In this document: positions 39,043 to 48,800 of the stretch, one piece after another
Layout: each line of letters starts with the position of its first letter
Numbering within the stretch: the first letter of the stretch is position 1
NCBI GenBank assembly: GCA_046328225.1
Contig: JAXLWZ010000012.1
Coordinates: 44,869 to 108,868, forward strand
DNA: 64,000 bases
Origin: Amarobacillus sp046328225
Lineage (GTDB): Bacteria > Chloroflexota > Dehalococcoidia > Tepidiformales > Tepidiformaceae
Reading direction: 5' to 3'
The notes under the pieces: model-generated
Database searches by the model: none
Seen by the model: the letters and a program-made list of their open reading frames with translations, nothing else
Told to the model about the DNA's origin: nothing
Program-made: the position numbers and the translations under genes

Positions 39043-39414
39043 ATGAGCCGCCGCCAGGACCGTATCAACGACCTCCTCCGGGAGGAGATCTCCGCGCTCA
39101 TCTCACGCGAGGTCAAAGACCCGCGTGTCCAGCAGGGCATGACCAGCGTGACGGAGGTTCAGGTCTCGCCGGACCTCCGTCACGCGACGGTCTTCGTCTC
39201 CCACCTCGGCGGCGATGCCGAGCGCGAGGACGTCCTCAAGGGCCTCCAGCAGGCCGCCCACTTCCTCCATACCGAGCTGGTCCGCCGCCTCGCCCTGCGC
39301 AATGTCCCGACGCTCGTCTTCCGCTTCGACCCGTCGATCGAGCGCGGTGCCCGGCTCGCATCGCTGATCCAGAGCACCAGCCGAGAGCGCGGCGAGGCCC
39401 CGCCGCCGCCGTGA
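39043..39414 (+). CDS. rbfA: 30S ribosome-binding factor RbfA
   Basis: 123 residues from the ATG at 39043. SRRQDRINDLLREEISALI and KDPRV with VTEVQVSPDLRHATVFVS give the RbfA type-II KH fold that assists 16S 5'-end processing and cold adaptation. The C-terminus is short and Pro-rich. The GTG of truB overlaps its stop codon. Confidence 0.92.
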   Translation: MSRRQDRINDLLREEISALISREVKDPRVQQGMTSVTEVQVSPDLRHATVFVSHLGGDAEREDVLKGLQQAAHFLHTELVRRLALRNVPTLVFRFDPSIERGARLASLIQSTSRERGEAPPPP

Positions 39415-40343
39415 GCGGCGAAGGCCCCGAAGGCATCCTCCTCATCGACAAGCCGGCCGGCTGGACCAGCCACGATGTCGTCGCGAAGGCACGCCGTCTC
39501 ACCCGGCAGCGGCGCATCGGCCACACCGGCACGCTCGATCCGATGGCCACCGGCCTGCTCGTGCTCTGCCTCGGCCGTGCCACCCGCCTCGTCGAATACC
39601 TCACTGCGCACGACAAACGGTACGAAGGCGAGATCGTGCTCGGCGTCTCCACCGACACGGACGACGCCGAAGGTACCACAACGGCACGCGCGCCCGTCCC
39701 TCCCATCGATGGCGCGACCATCGAGATGCTGGAGGCCCGGTTCACCGGCGCCCTCCTCCAGCGGCCGCCCGCCTACAGCGCCGTTAAGGTCGAGGGCAAG
39801 CGGGCATACGCGGTCGCCCGCGGCGGTGGCGAACTCGAACTCGCCGCCCGGCCGGTTACGGTGCACTCCCTCGCGCTCACGGACCTCGGCGGCGGCCGCC
39901 TGGCGATTCGCGTTCACTGCGGGCCCGGCACCTACATTCGCAGCCTCGCGCGCGATATCGGCGCCGCCCTCGGGTGTGGCGCCCACCTCGCCGCGCTCCG
40001 CCGCACATCCAGCGGGGCATTCGACGTGGCCGATGCGTTCACCCTGGGCGAGCTCGAACGGATCTGCGCGAACGGCCGCCTCCAGGACGCGCTTCTCCCC
40101 AACGACGAGGGCCTCGCCGGCATGGATGCCGCCCTCCTCGATGCGGACAGCGCTGCGCGCTTCGCGACCGGCCGCGAGGTCGCCTGTGATGCCGCGCCCT
40201 CGGAGTGCGTTCGCGTCTTCGATGCCGCGGGCGCGCTCGCGGGCATCGGCGCGATTGCCCCCGAGGGTGGCCTGCGCCCCCTGAAGGTGTTGCAGTTTGC
40301 CCCCGGGAGGCTTATGTCGGAGCCAGATTCGGCGCAAGATTGA
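39411..40343 (+). CDS. truB: tRNA pseudouridine(55) synthase TruB
   Basis: 310 residues; the GTG overlaps the rbfA stop. LIDKPAGWTSHDVV opens the catalytic domain, RRIGHTGTLDPMATGLL carries the catalytic Asp, RPPAYSAVKVEGKRAY binds the T-loop, and HCGPGTYIRSLARDIG completes the site. A C-terminal PUA-like region follows. It makes pseudouridine 55 in the T loop of most tRNAs. Last gene of the nusA operon. A strong promoter for the next gene overlaps its stop codon. Confidence 0.95.
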   Translation: MSGEGPEGILLIDKPAGWTSHDVVAKARRLTRQRRIGHTGTLDPMATGLLVLCLGRATRLVEYLTAHDKRYEGEIVLGVSTDTDDAEGTTTARAPVPPIDGATIEMLEARFTGALLQRPPAYSAVKVEGKRAYAVARGGGELELAARPVTVHSLALTDLGGGRLAIRVHCGPGTYIRSLARDIGAALGCGAHLAALRRTSSGAFDVADAFTLGELERICANGRLQDALLPNDEGLAGMDAALLDADSAARFATGREVACDAAPSECVRVFDAAGALAGIGAIAPEGGLRPLKVLQFAPGRLMSEPDSAQD

Positions 40344-40367
40344 CACGCGGATGTGCCGCGTTATCAT
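40340..40367 (+). promoter_or_regulatory. Sigma-70-type promoter for the small zinc-ribbon gene
   Basis: TTGACA at 40340-40345 and TATCAT at 40362-40367, separated by 16 bases, form the best housekeeping promoter in the window. The -35 box overlaps the truB stop codon. Transcription should start near 40374, about 78 bases before the ATG at 40452. TTGCGA (40382-40387) and TCGCAA (40404-40409) form an inverted repeat in the leader. Confidence 0.65.
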
Positions 40368-40451
40368 GCCTCGAAGGTTAGTTGCGAAATCGCTTACTCG
40401 TCCTCGCAATTACCCTGCCCGCTCGTCGGGAAACCAAGGAGGGTTGTATCT

Positions 40452-40592
40452 ATGGAAGCCTATTGCCTGAAGTGCCGCGAGCGCCGGGAGATGAAGGACG
40501 CCAAGGCGATCACCATGAAGAACGGCAAGCCCGCGACCGAGGGCGTCTGCCCCGTCTGCAGCACCAAGATGTTCAAGATCGGCAAAGCCTGA
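40452..40592 (+). CDS. Small zinc-ribbon protein, DUF5679-like
   Basis: 46 residues; AAGGAGGG lies about eight bases before the ATG. CLKC and CPVC pairs, 28 residues apart, make a four-Cys zinc ribbon with basic residues between (KDAKAITMKNGK). This matches the DUF5679 group common in Chloroflexota. It has its own consensus promoter and terminator, so it is probably strongly expressed. A nucleic-acid or ribosome-associated role is plausible but unproven. Confidence 0.8.
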   Translation: MEAYCLKCRERREMKDAKAITMKNGKPATEGVCPVCSTKMFKIGKA

Positions 40593-40600
40593 TCTTGCCG

Positions 40601-40623
40601 GCGGGGGCTGACCCAGCCCCCGC
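40601..40623. terminator. Bidirectional hairpin after the zinc-ribbon gene
   Basis: A 10-bp perfect stem (GCGGGGGCTG / CAGCCCCCGC) with a 3-base loop, then TTCCTCTT. It lies between the convergent zinc-ribbon gene and the phosphatase gene. Confidence 0.65.
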
Positions 40624-40640
40624 TTCCTCTTCCCCCGCGC

Positions 40641-41402
40641 CTACGTCCGCAGCGTTTCCAGCACCGCCTCGTGCAGGAGCCCGTTCGTCGCAATAACGCT
40701 GTCGAACACCCCGTCGCGCCCGCCCCAGTCCGTGAGCCTGCCACCGGCCCCGCGAATCACCGGGTACAGCGCCGCCGCGTCCCAGATGTTCATCTCCGGG
40801 TCGAGCATGATGTCGCAGCGCCCCGCCGCGACCATCAGGTAGCCGTAGCAGTCGCCCCACGCCCGCGAGAGTCCCACTCGCCCCACGAGCGCATCGAAGC
40901 CAGCGGGGTACATGGCCCGCGTCCGCGCGTAGCTCGTCATCGAAAGCGTCGCCTCCTCCAGCCCCGCCGTCCGCGAGACGCGCACGGGTTCTCCATTCAG
41001 CCACGCCCCCAGCCCGTCGGCTCCCGAGACGGTCTCGCCCACCGCGTGGCAGGCGATCACCCCCGCGACCGGCACGCCGTCGCGCTCCAGCGCGATCAGC
41101 GTGCCGAACAGCGGAACGTGGTGGATGAACGACTTCGTCCCGTCGATGGGGTCCAGGATCCAGCGGTGGCGGCCATCTCCCGGCGTTTCGCCGAACTCCT
41201 CGCCCAGTACGCCGTGCCCCGGGCACTCCTTCGCCAGGAACGCCCGGATCGCCTCCTCGGCGCCCCGGTCCGCCGCGGTCACGGGCGTGCGGTCCGCCTT
41301 GAGCTCGACCGTGAGGTCGCGCTCCCACAGCGGCATGATCACATCGCGCGCCACTTCGGCCGCACGCCGCGCGATCGCCAGCAGCTCGGCCAGTTCGCTC
41401 AC
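40641..41402 (-). CDS. hisN: Inositol-monophosphatase-family phosphatase, probable histidinol-phosphatase
   Basis: 253 residues; the GTG overlaps the stop of the aldo/keto reductase gene. DPIDGTKSFIHH near residue 85 is the metal-binding DPxDGT motif, GEEFGE supplies the upstream Glu, and IWDAAALYPVIRGAGG supplies the C-terminal Asp. The KSF variant after DGT is usual in HisN-type histidinol phosphatases, whereas inositol phosphatases more often have TNF. The substrate stays uncertain without a his operon nearby. Confidence 0.75.
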   Translation of the reverse strand: MSELAELLAIARRAAEVARDVIMPLWERDLTVELKADRTPVTAADRGAEEAIRAFLAKECPGHGVLGEEFGETPGDGRHRWILDPIDGTKSFIHHVPLFGTLIALERDGVPVAGVIACHAVGETVSGADGLGAWLNGEPVRVSRTAGLEEATLSMTSYARTRAMYPAGFDALVGRVGLSRAWGDCYGYLMVAAGRCDIMLDPEMNIWDAAALYPVIRGAGGRLTDWGGRDGVFDSVIATNGLLHEAVLETLRT

Positions 41403-42391
41403 CGGGCGGCGTCCCCCTTCCGGTAGTCCGCGGTCAGCTCATCGAGCCGCGCCTTCAGCCCCGGGTCAATCGCCGCTTCCGCCGCCTTCAGGGCGGGTGC
41501 GAGCTGTTCCGGGCGGCTCGCACCGATGATCGGCGCCGTCACTGCCGGGTTCGCCATCACCCATGACACCGCGAGCGTCACCATCTCCATCCCCGCCTCG
41601 CGCGCCAGCGGCCGGATCTGCTCCACCGTCTCGAACATCCCCTCGTGCCAGTAGCGGTCCTTGTAGCGGTCGGCGGCCGTGCCCAGCGTGAAGCGCGATC
41701 CCTCCTCCGGTCCCGCGTCCTGGTTGTGCTTCCCGCTCAGCAGCCCCCCCGCGATCGGGTTGTAGGGAATGACGCCCACGCCCTCTTCGCCGCAGAGCGG
41801 CAGCAGCTCGCGCTCGATTTCGCGGAAGAGCAGGTTGTAACGCGGCTGCACCGAGTCGAAGCGCACCACACCCATCGCCTCGCTTCGGCCGATGGCGCGC
41901 GCCACCTGGTACGCGAGGAAGTTCGAACAGCCCACGTACCGCACCTTCCCCGCGCGGACCACGTCCTCCAGCGCCCGCAGCGTCTCGTCGATCGGCGTTT
42001 CCGGGTCCGGGCCGTGCAGCTGGTAGAGGTCGATGTAGTCCGTTTGCAGCCGCCGCAGCGACCCTTCGACCGCGTCCAGGATGTGCTTGCGCGAATTTCC
42101 CCGGTCCCACCGCCGCGGCGACATCGCGCCGTTGCACTTCGTCGCGACCACGAAGTCGTGGCGGCGCCCCTGCAGCCACCGGCCGACGATCTCCTCGGTC
42201 CGGCCCGTCGTCGCCGTCGTGCCCCCCAGCGGGTACACATCCGCGGTGTCGATGAAGGTGATTCCGCCCTCCGCGGCCGTGTCGAGGATGGTGCGCGACG
42301 CCGGTTCGTCGCATTGCAGCCCGAACGTCATCGTCCCGAGGCAAAGTCGCGAGACCTGCAGGCCAGTCCGGCCCAGGCGCGTGTGCTTCAT
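41399..42391 (-). CDS. Aldo/keto reductase
   Basis: 330 residues with the full AKR barrel: GLQVSRLCLGTMTFG at the N-terminus, FIDTADVYPLGG (catalytic Asp and Tyr), ATKCNGAMSP (Lys), YIDLYQLHGPDPETP (His) and a NADPH-binding C-terminus (IIGASRPEQL). It should reduce aldehydes or ketones with NADPH; the physiological substrate is unknown. It is coupled to the phosphatase gene downstream. Confidence 0.88.
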   Translation of the reverse strand: MKHTRLGRTGLQVSRLCLGTMTFGLQCDEPASRTILDTAAEGGITFIDTADVYPLGGTTATTGRTEEIVGRWLQGRRHDFVVATKCNGAMSPRRWDRGNSRKHILDAVEGSLRRLQTDYIDLYQLHGPDPETPIDETLRALEDVVRAGKVRYVGCSNFLAYQVARAIGRSEAMGVVRFDSVQPRYNLLFREIERELLPLCGEEGVGVIPYNPIAGGLLSGKHNQDAGPEEGSRFTLGTAADRYKDRYWHEGMFETVEQIRPLAREAGMEMVTLAVSWVMANPAVTAPIIGASRPEQLAPALKAAEAAIDPGLKARLDELTADYRKGDAAR

Positions 42392-42503
42392 CGATCGTCT
42401 CCAGCGCTGGTTTAAGCGCGATTATGCGGCCACAACGGCCCGCTTGCTCGCAGGTGGGAAGCGCGCGTCGCCCCACGCCCCCGCGACCCGCTACGCTGAA
42501 TTC

Positions 42504-43382
42504 ATGACACCCGTTCGCAAGGCCGTCATCCTCGCCGCCGGCCTCGGCACCCGCATGCTCCCCGCCACGAAGGCGGTCCCGAAGGAACTCCTCCCGATCG
42601 TCGATAAGCCCCTCATCCAGTACGCCGTCGAGGAGTGCGTCGAGGCGGGCATCGACCACATCGTCATCGTCCTCGGGCCCGGCAAGGAAGCCATCGCCGA
42701 GCACTTCGCCGAGCGCACCCGCGCCGATGCCTATGCGCGCGAAAAGGGCGACGACGAACTCATTGCCCGCGTCTCGGGCCCCGCCCGCCTGGCGCGGTTC
42801 GACTACGCCATCCAGGAGGAAGCGCTCGGCATCGCCCACGCCGTCGCCTGTGCGCGCGAATTCGTCGAAGGCGAACCCTTCGCCCTCCTCTTCCCGGACG
42901 ACATCATCGTGGGAGCGCGCTCGTGCGTAGCCCAGCTGGCCGATGCCTACGCCACGACCGGCGGGACCACCATCGCCGTCCAGCGGGTCCCGCGCGCCGA
43001 TATCCCCCAGTACGGCATCGTCGTGCCCGATGGCGAAGGCAACCCGGTGCGCCTGCGCGGCGTCGTCGAAAAACCCTCGATCGAGGAAGCGCCCAGCGAC
43101 CTTGGCATCGTCGGCCGCTACATCCTCAGCGACAGCATCTTCACCCACATCGACCGCACCCCTCCCGGCAAGAACGGCGAACGCCAGATCACCGATGCCT
43201 TCGCCAGCCAGCTCGCCGCCGGCGAGGGCGTCTTCGGCCTCGCCTACGAAGGCACGCGGCACGACACAGGCCGCCCGCTCGGGTACCTTGTCGCCAATGT
43301 GGCCGTGGCGCTGGCGCGGGAAGACCTCGCCGGCCCGTTGCGGGATCGCCTGCGGCCGCTGATTGCCCCGGAGGCGCCCTGA
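42504..43382 (+). CDS. galU: UTP-glucose-1-phosphate uridylyltransferase
   Basis: 292 residues from the ATG at 42504. KAVILAAGLGTRMLPATKA is the nucleotidyltransferase signature, PKELLPIVDKPLIQY follows, and the LVSLF-like FALLFPDDI, QYGIVVPDG and VEKP motifs match GalU. It makes UDP-glucose for envelope glycans. It is divergent from the aldo/keto reductase and five bases ahead of the next gene. Confidence 0.93.
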   Translation: MTPVRKAVILAAGLGTRMLPATKAVPKELLPIVDKPLIQYAVEECVEAGIDHIVIVLGPGKEAIAEHFAERTRADAYAREKGDDELIARVSGPARLARFDYAIQEEALGIAHAVACAREFVEGEPFALLFPDDIIVGARSCVAQLADAYATTGGTTIAVQRVPRADIPQYGIVVPDGEGNPVRLRGVVEKPSIEEAPSDLGIVGRYILSDSIFTHIDRTPPGKNGERQITDAFASQLAAGEGVFGLAYEGTRHDTGRPLGYLVANVAVALAREDLAGPLRDRLRPLIAPEAP

Positions 43383-43386
43383 CCCC

Positions 43387-44748
43387 ATGCGGCTGCTCGC
43401 CATCGGCTTCGCCCTGCCCTCCCCCGATGTGGACAACTACACCGTCCTCACCGCTCCCAGCTACTTCGACTACGACGCCATCCTCGTCGACCCCGAGAGC
43501 CTCACGGCCATGGCCGCCCGCCTCCAGGACGAAGGCGCCGAGTTCGAGGCCCAGGACGGCCGCCCGATCATCAACGGTCCCAGCTCGGCCGCGTCCGTCG
43601 GCGCCGCCGACCAGTTCCTGCGCCGCACCGAAGAGACGCAGCGCCTCCTGGACAACGGAGGCGTGGTCATCGTCCTCGGGCGGCCCAATGCCACTCAGGC
43701 GGGCATCCGCGGCTTCGAAGGCTGCGACCGCTACAGCTGGCTGCCTGCCCCCGCCGGCATCGCCTGGGGCCAGCCCGCGATCCGTGCCGCCGAGGGCCGT
43801 CAGCTGCGCATCGAAGACGACACCCACCCCATCGCCAGCGTCCTCCGCGAATTCCGGAACGAATTCCGTTACCGCGCCGTGTTCGATGACCGCGTCCCGG
43901 CGTTCGTGCGCGCCGCCCACGTCATCGCCACCGGGGGCGCCGGGCTCCCCATCGCAGCCGAATTCCGCATCGGCGCCGGGCGCGTGGTCTTCATCCCCGC
44001 CCTCCCTTCCGATACCTACCTCTCCCGTTCGGCGCTCGCCGACGGTCTCATCAACGCGGCGAAGCAGATGCTCGCCTCATCGGACCAGGCCGAGCCGCCG
44101 TACTGGGCGCGAACCGTCGCCGTCCCCGGCCTGGAGCAGGTCGAGGCCGAGCTCGAGGAAGCCGAAGCCGCCGTCCGCGAGGCGAGTGAGCGCATCGAAC
44201 CCATCCGCGAACGCCATGACATCCTCGCCTCCTACCGCCGCCTGCTGACCGCCGACGGCCCGGCGTTCACCGCGGCCGTGCGCGACGCGCTCGTCCTCCT
44301 CGGCTTCGAAGTCACCTCCTCCGCCGGTCAGCCGCTGCAAGTGGAGTCCGAGGGCCGCCTCGCCTTCGTGGAAACGGAGGGCAGCCGCGAGCAGGTGGTG
44401 GAGTGGCCGTACATCCGTCTCCAGCGCCGCCTTGAGCAGCGCATGCTCAAGCAGGGCGGCGAACAGCCCAAGGGCATCGTCGTCGCCAACGGCCATCGTG
44501 ATACCGCTCCCGAGCAGCGCACCTGGCAGGTGAGCGAGCCTCTCACCGTCGCCTGCGAAAACTACCGCTACAGCCTCATCACCGGCGAGACTCTCTTCGC
44601 CCTCGTCCGCCGAGCGCTCGGCGGCGCCGAGGAAGGCGCCCTGCTCGGCATGCGGCGCACGCTGTTCGCCGCCGCCGGGCTGGTCACCGAAGCCGCCGCC
44701 CTCGGCGAAACCGTCGAAGGCGAGGAGTCGTCCGGCCCCATCTTCTAG
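43387..44748 (+). CDS. Unknown two-part protein with a possible nuclease-like C-terminal domain
   Basis: 453 residues from the ATG at 43387. Residues 1-230 form an alternating alpha/beta region reminiscent of glutamine-amidotransferase-like domains, without a catalytic Cys triad that I can see. A predicted coiled coil (about 240-290, LEQVEAELEEAEAAVREA) leads to a C-terminal region with DALVLLGFEV, AFVETEGS and PKGIVVANGH. The order resembles PD-(D/E)xK-type domains, but the usual ExK is ETE here. I do not recognise a function. It is tightly linked to galU. Confidence 0.55.
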   Translation: MRLLAIGFALPSPDVDNYTVLTAPSYFDYDAILVDPESLTAMAARLQDEGAEFEAQDGRPIINGPSSAASVGAADQFLRRTEETQRLLDNGGVVIVLGRPNATQAGIRGFEGCDRYSWLPAPAGIAWGQPAIRAAEGRQLRIEDDTHPIASVLREFRNEFRYRAVFDDRVPAFVRAAHVIATGGAGLPIAAEFRIGAGRVVFIPALPSDTYLSRSALADGLINAAKQMLASSDQAEPPYWARTVAVPGLEQVEAELEEAEAAVREASERIEPIRERHDILASYRRLLTADGPAFTAAVRDALVLLGFEVTSSAGQPLQVESEGRLAFVETEGSREQVVEWPYIRLQRRLEQRMLKQGGEQPKGIVVANGHRDTAPEQRTWQVSEPLTVACENYRYSLITGETLFALVRRALGGAEEGALLGMRRTLFAAAGLVTEAAALGETVEGEESSGPIF

Positions 44749-44775
44749 CTCCCCGGCATTTCGGAGGTCCCCGCC

Positions 44776-45168
44776 ATGGTGAAAGTCATCCGCCCCGCCG
44801 ACCGCGATAGCGGGACCGCCCAGACGCCCGGCATGCGCCGCGAGGCCGGCATCTCCGCCGGTACCGCCGGCTCCGAAGGCCTCTGGATGGGCACGGCCGT
44901 CAATGCCCCCGGCGCCTCATCCGGCGCCCATCACCACGGCGCGAACGAATCGGGCATCTACATCCTTCGCGGCCGCGTCCGCTTCCGCTGGGGCGAACAG
45001 CTCGAGCACGTCATCGATACCGAGCCGGGCGATTTCGTCTTCGTCCCGCCCTATGAAGTGCACATGGAAGAGAACCTGGATACCGCCGGCGAGGCCGAGC
45101 TCCTGCTCGCCCGCAACAGCCAGGAACAGGTCGTCGTCAACGTTCCCGACCCCCGTGCTTCCGCATAG
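44776..45168 (+). CDS. Small cupin-domain protein
   Basis: 130 residues. A single cupin barrel: SGAHHHGANESGIYILRG supplies His-His and Glu of motif 1, and PGDFVFVPPYEVHMEEN supplies motif 2 with its His. The intact metal ligands suggest a metal-binding enzyme or sensor. Substrate unknown. It follows the galU-linked unknown gene by 27 bases. Confidence 0.8.
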   Translation: MVKVIRPADRDSGTAQTPGMRREAGISAGTAGSEGLWMGTAVNAPGASSGAHHHGANESGIYILRGRVRFRWGEQLEHVIDTEPGDFVFVPPYEVHMEENLDTAGEAELLLARNSQEQVVVNVPDPRASA

Positions 45169-45306
45169 GGCGTTTCCCTCGTTGTCACGCCGCGCGCCCC
45201 GGGTTGCGAACGCATTCACCCCAAAATAACCAGCTGGCGCTAAGAAATCTCCAGAAAACACCACATCTGCCGATGACTGTGGGTGTAAGAGCGCTGGAGA
45301 TCGTGA

Positions 45307-45810
45307 ATGCTGTTCAGCCGGTCCCGTAACGAAGTCCTCACCGAGATCGCGCCTCCGCTCGACCCGCTGCTCCGCCGCCGGCTGGCCCTCAACCCCGAGC
45401 CCGCCGAGCTCCAGGCCACGCTCGCCGATGGCATGTGCTACGAAGTCGCGATCGACTCCTTCTTCGGGGCGTCGCACGCGGTGCGGCCGACGGGTGAACG
45501 GCACACCCACTCGTTCCGCGTCCAGGCGACCTTCCTCTGCGATGGCCTGGACGCGCGCGGCATGACCGTCGGCTTCCGCGAAATCACCACCCTCCTCGAA
45601 GCCGAAGCCCGCCGCTACGCCAACCAGTTCCTCAACGACATGCCGCCCTTCACCGTCATCCAGGCCTCGGGCGAGAACCTGGCCACGGTCATCTATCGCA
45701 ACGTCGAAATCGCCTGCAAGAGCGCCCTTCCCGGCGGGCCGAAGCTCGCCGCCATCACCCTTTGGGAGAACCCGTCCAGCTCGGTTCGGGTGCAGCGAAA
45801 GGCAGCTTGA
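45307..45810 (+). CDS. 6-pyruvoyl-tetrahydropterin-synthase-related protein of an XrtG-like locus
   Basis: 167 residues. After a 50-residue lead, the PTPS/QueD fold is clear: FFGASHAV (first zinc His), HTHSFRVQATF (second and third), GMTVGFREI, LNDMPPF, and SGENLATVIYRN with the conserved Glu. The catalytic Cys expected four residues before HTH is Thr, so it may bind a pterin-like ligand without the usual chemistry. TIGR03112 describes such proteins beside XrtG exosortases and a glycosyltransferase, which is exactly the context here. Its stop is directly followed by the repeat-protein gene. Confidence 0.75.
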   Translation: MLFSRSRNEVLTEIAPPLDPLLRRRLALNPEPAELQATLADGMCYEVAIDSFFGASHAVRPTGERHTHSFRVQATFLCDGLDARGMTVGFREITTLLEAEARRYANQFLNDMPPFTVIQASGENLATVIYRNVEIACKSALPGGPKLAAITLWENPSSSVRVQRKAA

Positions 45811-45811
45811 G

Positions 45812-48800
45812 ATGGCTCGCACGATTGCCGGCGGCGCGGCCGCCCTCGCCTTCATCGCTTTCTGGATGACGCTGCTCGTCGCCGGCGTCCACGGTGCGCC
45901 CCCCGCCGTCGCCGCCGACCCGGCCCACGTTTGCGTCCTCGATAGCCGGGGCGCCGGCCTCGCCGGGGCCCGCATCGAAGTCTACCGGGGCGGTTGGAAG
46001 GAGATCGGCGTCACCCCCGACACCGGGTGCGTTGGTATCGAAGCCAGCTCCGCCGTCACCACCTTCGCCGCTACCCGCGACGGCATCCGCAAGGAGCTCG
46101 TCGGGAAAGCCACGAGCGCCGCTACCATCGTCTTCCAGACGGTGTCCGTCACCTGGGAACTGCAGTCGTCCACGGGCGAGGGGCTCTCCGGCGGCGCCGC
46201 CGAGTACTACGCCAACGGCTGGAACAGCGTCCGTACCACGGGCAGGAGCGGCACCGTCACGGTCGAGCTGCTCCCCGCCAACCTCACCTTCGCCATGACC
46301 CGCGACGGCATCCGCAACGAAAAGGTCCAGCACACCGCGAAAGACCCCGTCGTCATCTTCGAGACCGTCGCCGCGACTGTTCACCTCGCGAGCAGCGAAG
46401 GGAAGCCGCTCGCCGCCGGCGAGGCCGAGTATTACGGCTCGGGCTGGAAGAGCATCGGCACCACCGGCGCCGATGGCAACGCCGTCAAGGAACTGCTGCC
46501 CGCGAACCTCACCTTCGCCATTACCCGCGACGGCATTCGCAACGAGAAGGTCCAGGACCTGCATTCCAGCACGATTGTCCCGTTCGCCACCGTGGCGGCG
46601 ACCGCCGCGCTCACCGACAGCACCGGCAAGGCGCTCGAAGGCGGCGCTGCCGAGTATTACGGCTCGGGCTGGAAATCCCTCGGCACCACCGGCGCCGGCG
46701 GCCGCGCCGCGCTGGAACTGCTGCCCGCGAACCTCACCTTCGCCATGACGCGCGACGGCATTCGCAACGAGAAGGTCCAGGACCTCCGCACCAGCAACGT
46801 CGTCCAGTTCGCCACCGTCGCGGCCACCGTCGCGCTCTCCGACAGCACCGGCAAAGGGCTCGAAGGCGGCGTCGCCGAGTATTACGGCTCCGGCTGGAAG
46901 TCGCTCGGCACCACCGGCGCCGATGGCCGTGCCGCGCGCGAACTCCTCCCCGCGAACCTCACCTTCGCCATCACCCGCGACGGCATCCGCAACGAGAAGG
47001 TCCAGGACCTCCATTCCAGCACCGTCGTCCAGTTCGCCACCGTCCCCGCGACCGTCCTCCTTGTGACCAGCGCCGGTACCGGGCTCGATGGCGGTGCCGC
47101 CGAGTACTACGGCTCGGGCTGGAAGCCGCTTGGCACCACCGGCGCCGACGGGCGTGCCGTGCTCGAACTGCTGCCCGCCAACCTCACCTTCGCCGTCACC
47201 CGCGATGGCATTCGCAACGAACAGGTCCATGACCTCCACAGCGGCACCACCGTCCGCTTCGCCACCGTCGCGGCTACGGTCGCGCTGTCCACGAGCGACG
47301 GGGCGGGCATCGAAGGCGGCCGCGCGGAGTACTACGGCTCCGGCTGGAAGACCATCGGCCTGACCGGCGCCGACGGCCTCGCCGTGAAGGAACTTCTTCC
47401 CGCGAACCTCACCTTCGCCATGACCCGCGATGGCATCCGCAACGAGAAAGTGCAGAACCTCGGCACCTCGCCGAAGGTCATCTTCACCACCGTCGCGACC
47501 ACCGTCCGGCTCGTCGATTCGCACGGCACGGGCCTCGCGGGCGGCGAAGCCGAGTACTACGGCGCCGGCTGGAAGAGCCTCGGCACCACGGGCGCGGACG
47601 GCCTGGCGGTGAAGCAGCTCCTGCCCGCGAACCTTACCTTCGCCGTGACGCGCGATGGCATTCGCAACGAGAAGGTCCAGGATTCGCACGGCAACGCGAT
47701 AGTCGTGTTCGCGACCGTCGCGGCGGACGCCCTCCTTCGCACCAGCGACGGCAAGGGCCTCGATGGCGGCGTCGCCGAGTACTACGGCGCCGGCTGGAAG
47801 AGCCTCGGCACCACGAACGGCGATGGTCACGCGGTGAAGGAGCTCCTCCCCGCGAACCTCACCTTCGCCATGACCCGCGACGGGATCCGCAACGAGAAGG
47901 TCCAGAACCTCGCTACAAGCGCGACCGTCACCTTCACCACCGTGCCCGTCGCTGTTGTGCTCCAGACGAGCGCCGGGAAGGGCCTCGACCAGGGCGTCGC
48001 CGAGTACTACGGCTCGGGCTGGAAGAGCATCGGCACAACTGGCGCCGACGGCCGCGCCGTGAAGGAGCTCCTCCCCGCGAACCTCACCTTCGCCATGACG
48101 CGCGACGGCATCCGCAACGAGAAGGTCCAGAACACGGCCACCAGCGCCACCGTCACCTTCACGACGGTCGCCGCCACCGTCTCCCTGCTCAGCAGCGACG
48201 GCAAGGCCCTCGATGGCGGCGTCGTCGAGTACTACGGCGCGGGCTGGAAGGCGCTCGGCACCACGAACGGCGATGGCCACGCGGTGAAAGAGCTCCTCCC
48301 CGCCAATCTCACCTTCGCCATCACCCGCGACGGCATCCGCAACGAGCGCGTCCACAACCTCGCGACCGGCGCCAGCCTCGCCTTCAAGACCGTCGCCGTC
48401 CACGTCGTGGTCTACGACGATGCGGGCACCGAAGCCTCCGGCGCCAAAGTCGAATACTACGGCGGCGGCTGGAAGTCCCTCGGCGTGACCAACAAGGAAG
48501 GCATCGCGACGAAGGAGCTCCTCCCCGCGAACCTCACCTTCGCTGCGACGGCCTCGAATCGCCGCAGCGAGCAGGTCCAGGACATCACCGCCAATGCGTC
48601 GTTGGTCTTCGGCAAGCGTGCCGGCGCGACCATGACCCCCACGGCGACCGCGACGCGCACACCCTCCCCGACAGCGACCGCGACCGGCACCGCGACCCTG
48701 ACCGCGACGCCCACCGCGACGACGACCGTCTCCCCGACCGTGACCGGATCGCCGTCCCCGTCGCCCTCTCCATCGCCGAGCCCGACGGCCACACCGACGC

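Noticed and set aside
45977..48625. CRISPR-like or non-coding tandem array
   Set aside because: The repeat unit is 225 bases, in frame and protein-coding, with no short palindromic repeats or unique spacers. No CRISPR array was seen anywhere in the window.
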